Positions 63,848-64,000 of a stretch of DNA of 64,000 nt are shown piece by piece (positions within the stretch are counted from its first letter, which is position 1; the number at the start of each line of letters is the position of its first letter). Where the stretch lies: contig NW_023998427.1 in the NCBI RefSeq assembly GCF_014805625.2, positions 3,104,092 to 3,168,091 of the forward strand, written 5' to 3'. Source of the DNA: Glossina fuscipes (Eukaryota > Arthropoda > Insecta > Diptera > Glossinidae). The notes under the pieces are model-generated. The model was not told where the DNA came from, made no database searches, and saw nothing but the letters and a program-made list of their open reading frames with translations. The position numbers and the translations under genes are program-made.

Positions 63848-64000
63848 CTTTTTTCTTTCTTACTCTTACATTGTGTATGCGAAGGTGTTTTTAACCGGAT
63901 CACAAATCTCGTTGACATATTTTAAATGGTTCCCGCAAATGTTTCTGCTAATTTTTGAAGCAATATCAGCTATTGTTTGCTTTCTTGCATCTCCTTTTTT
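60586..64000. other. slgA upstream intron, no further exon found
   Basis: The exons upstream of exon B (presequence and N-terminal region, ending in phase 0) were searched for on the minus strand and not found, so they lie right of the window. The stretch holds repeats (61185-62460), a duplicated block near 61470-61745, and CT microsatellites (62836-62880, 63115-63142, 63821-63848). Confidence 0.6.
61185..62460 (+). repeat. Two hairpin-family repeat copies upstream of slgA exon B
   Basis: 61185-61460 reads CACCCAGAAGAACCTGAT, TGCCTGTCTGTCCGTC, AAAATTTGGTATACAC and ends GTGTAGGGCGTTTAATGG. 61850-62460 is a diverged second copy ending with GGGTCGGCCTTCACTGATTATAA. No slgA exon was found among them. 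Confidence 0.6.

Noticed and set aside
1..64000. CRISPR arrays, bacterial operons or ribosomal RNA genes
   Set aside because: No regularly spaced direct repeats with unique spacers and no prokaryotic or rRNA signatures. The direct repeats here are microsatellites and eukaryotic transposon families.

Overview
The window looks like nuclear DNA of a higher (muscoid) fly. It is very AT-rich and full of microsatellites and long A or T runs. It has small split exons with GT-AG introns, a non-LTR retrotransposon of the I clade, R1-type and mariner debris, and many copies of short intergenic repeats of a kind I associate with calyptrate flies. A tsetse-like fly is my best guess, but that is inference: no marker in the window proves the species. 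Both recognisable host genes lie on the minus strand.

Layout. Positions 1-9923 hold no gene I can recognise, only microsatellites and repeat copies. Positions 9937-14809 are one nearly complete but dead I-clade retrotransposon (ORF1 with CCHC knuckles; ORF2 with a truncated endonuclease, reverse transcriptase and RNase H). It has a (TAA)8 tail and a perfect 13-bp target-site duplication. Positions 20027-27990 hold ten exons of a nose-resistant-to-fluoxetine-like (NRF domain plus acyltransferase-3) membrane protein; its last exon or exons were not found. Positions 28012-41550 are mostly intergenic repeats, with one unassigned coding-like exon pair near 31 kb.

Positions 41833-60585 hold the proline dehydrogenase gene (slgA, sluggish-A), which runs off the right edge: the N-terminal exons with the mitochondrial presequence must lie beyond 64000. 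The ten in-window exons splice in consistent phase to 1551 nt (516 residues plus stop). Two features go beyond a routine call. First, two homologous 122-nt exons (59920-60041 and 60464-60585) encode alternative versions of the same 40-residue segment. They behave like a mutually exclusive pair, and the 420-nt intron between them contains no AG dinucleotide on the sense strand. Second, a start-codon exon at 47251-47344 inside the 11.9-kb intron joins in phase to the barrel exon at 44981, predicting a 417-residue isoform without the N-terminal half-domain or presequence. A second, weaker candidate first exon of the same phase lies at 49945-50002.

Working together: slgA oxidises proline to pyrroline-5-carboxylate in mitochondria, a flight-fuel pathway in many flies and the main one in tsetse. 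The NRF-like acyltransferase is an unrelated membrane protein. Mobile DNA (R1-type fragment at 58 kb, mariner fragment at 43.8 kb, hairpin-ended repeats, tRNA-like SINE copies) fills the introns and intergenic space.
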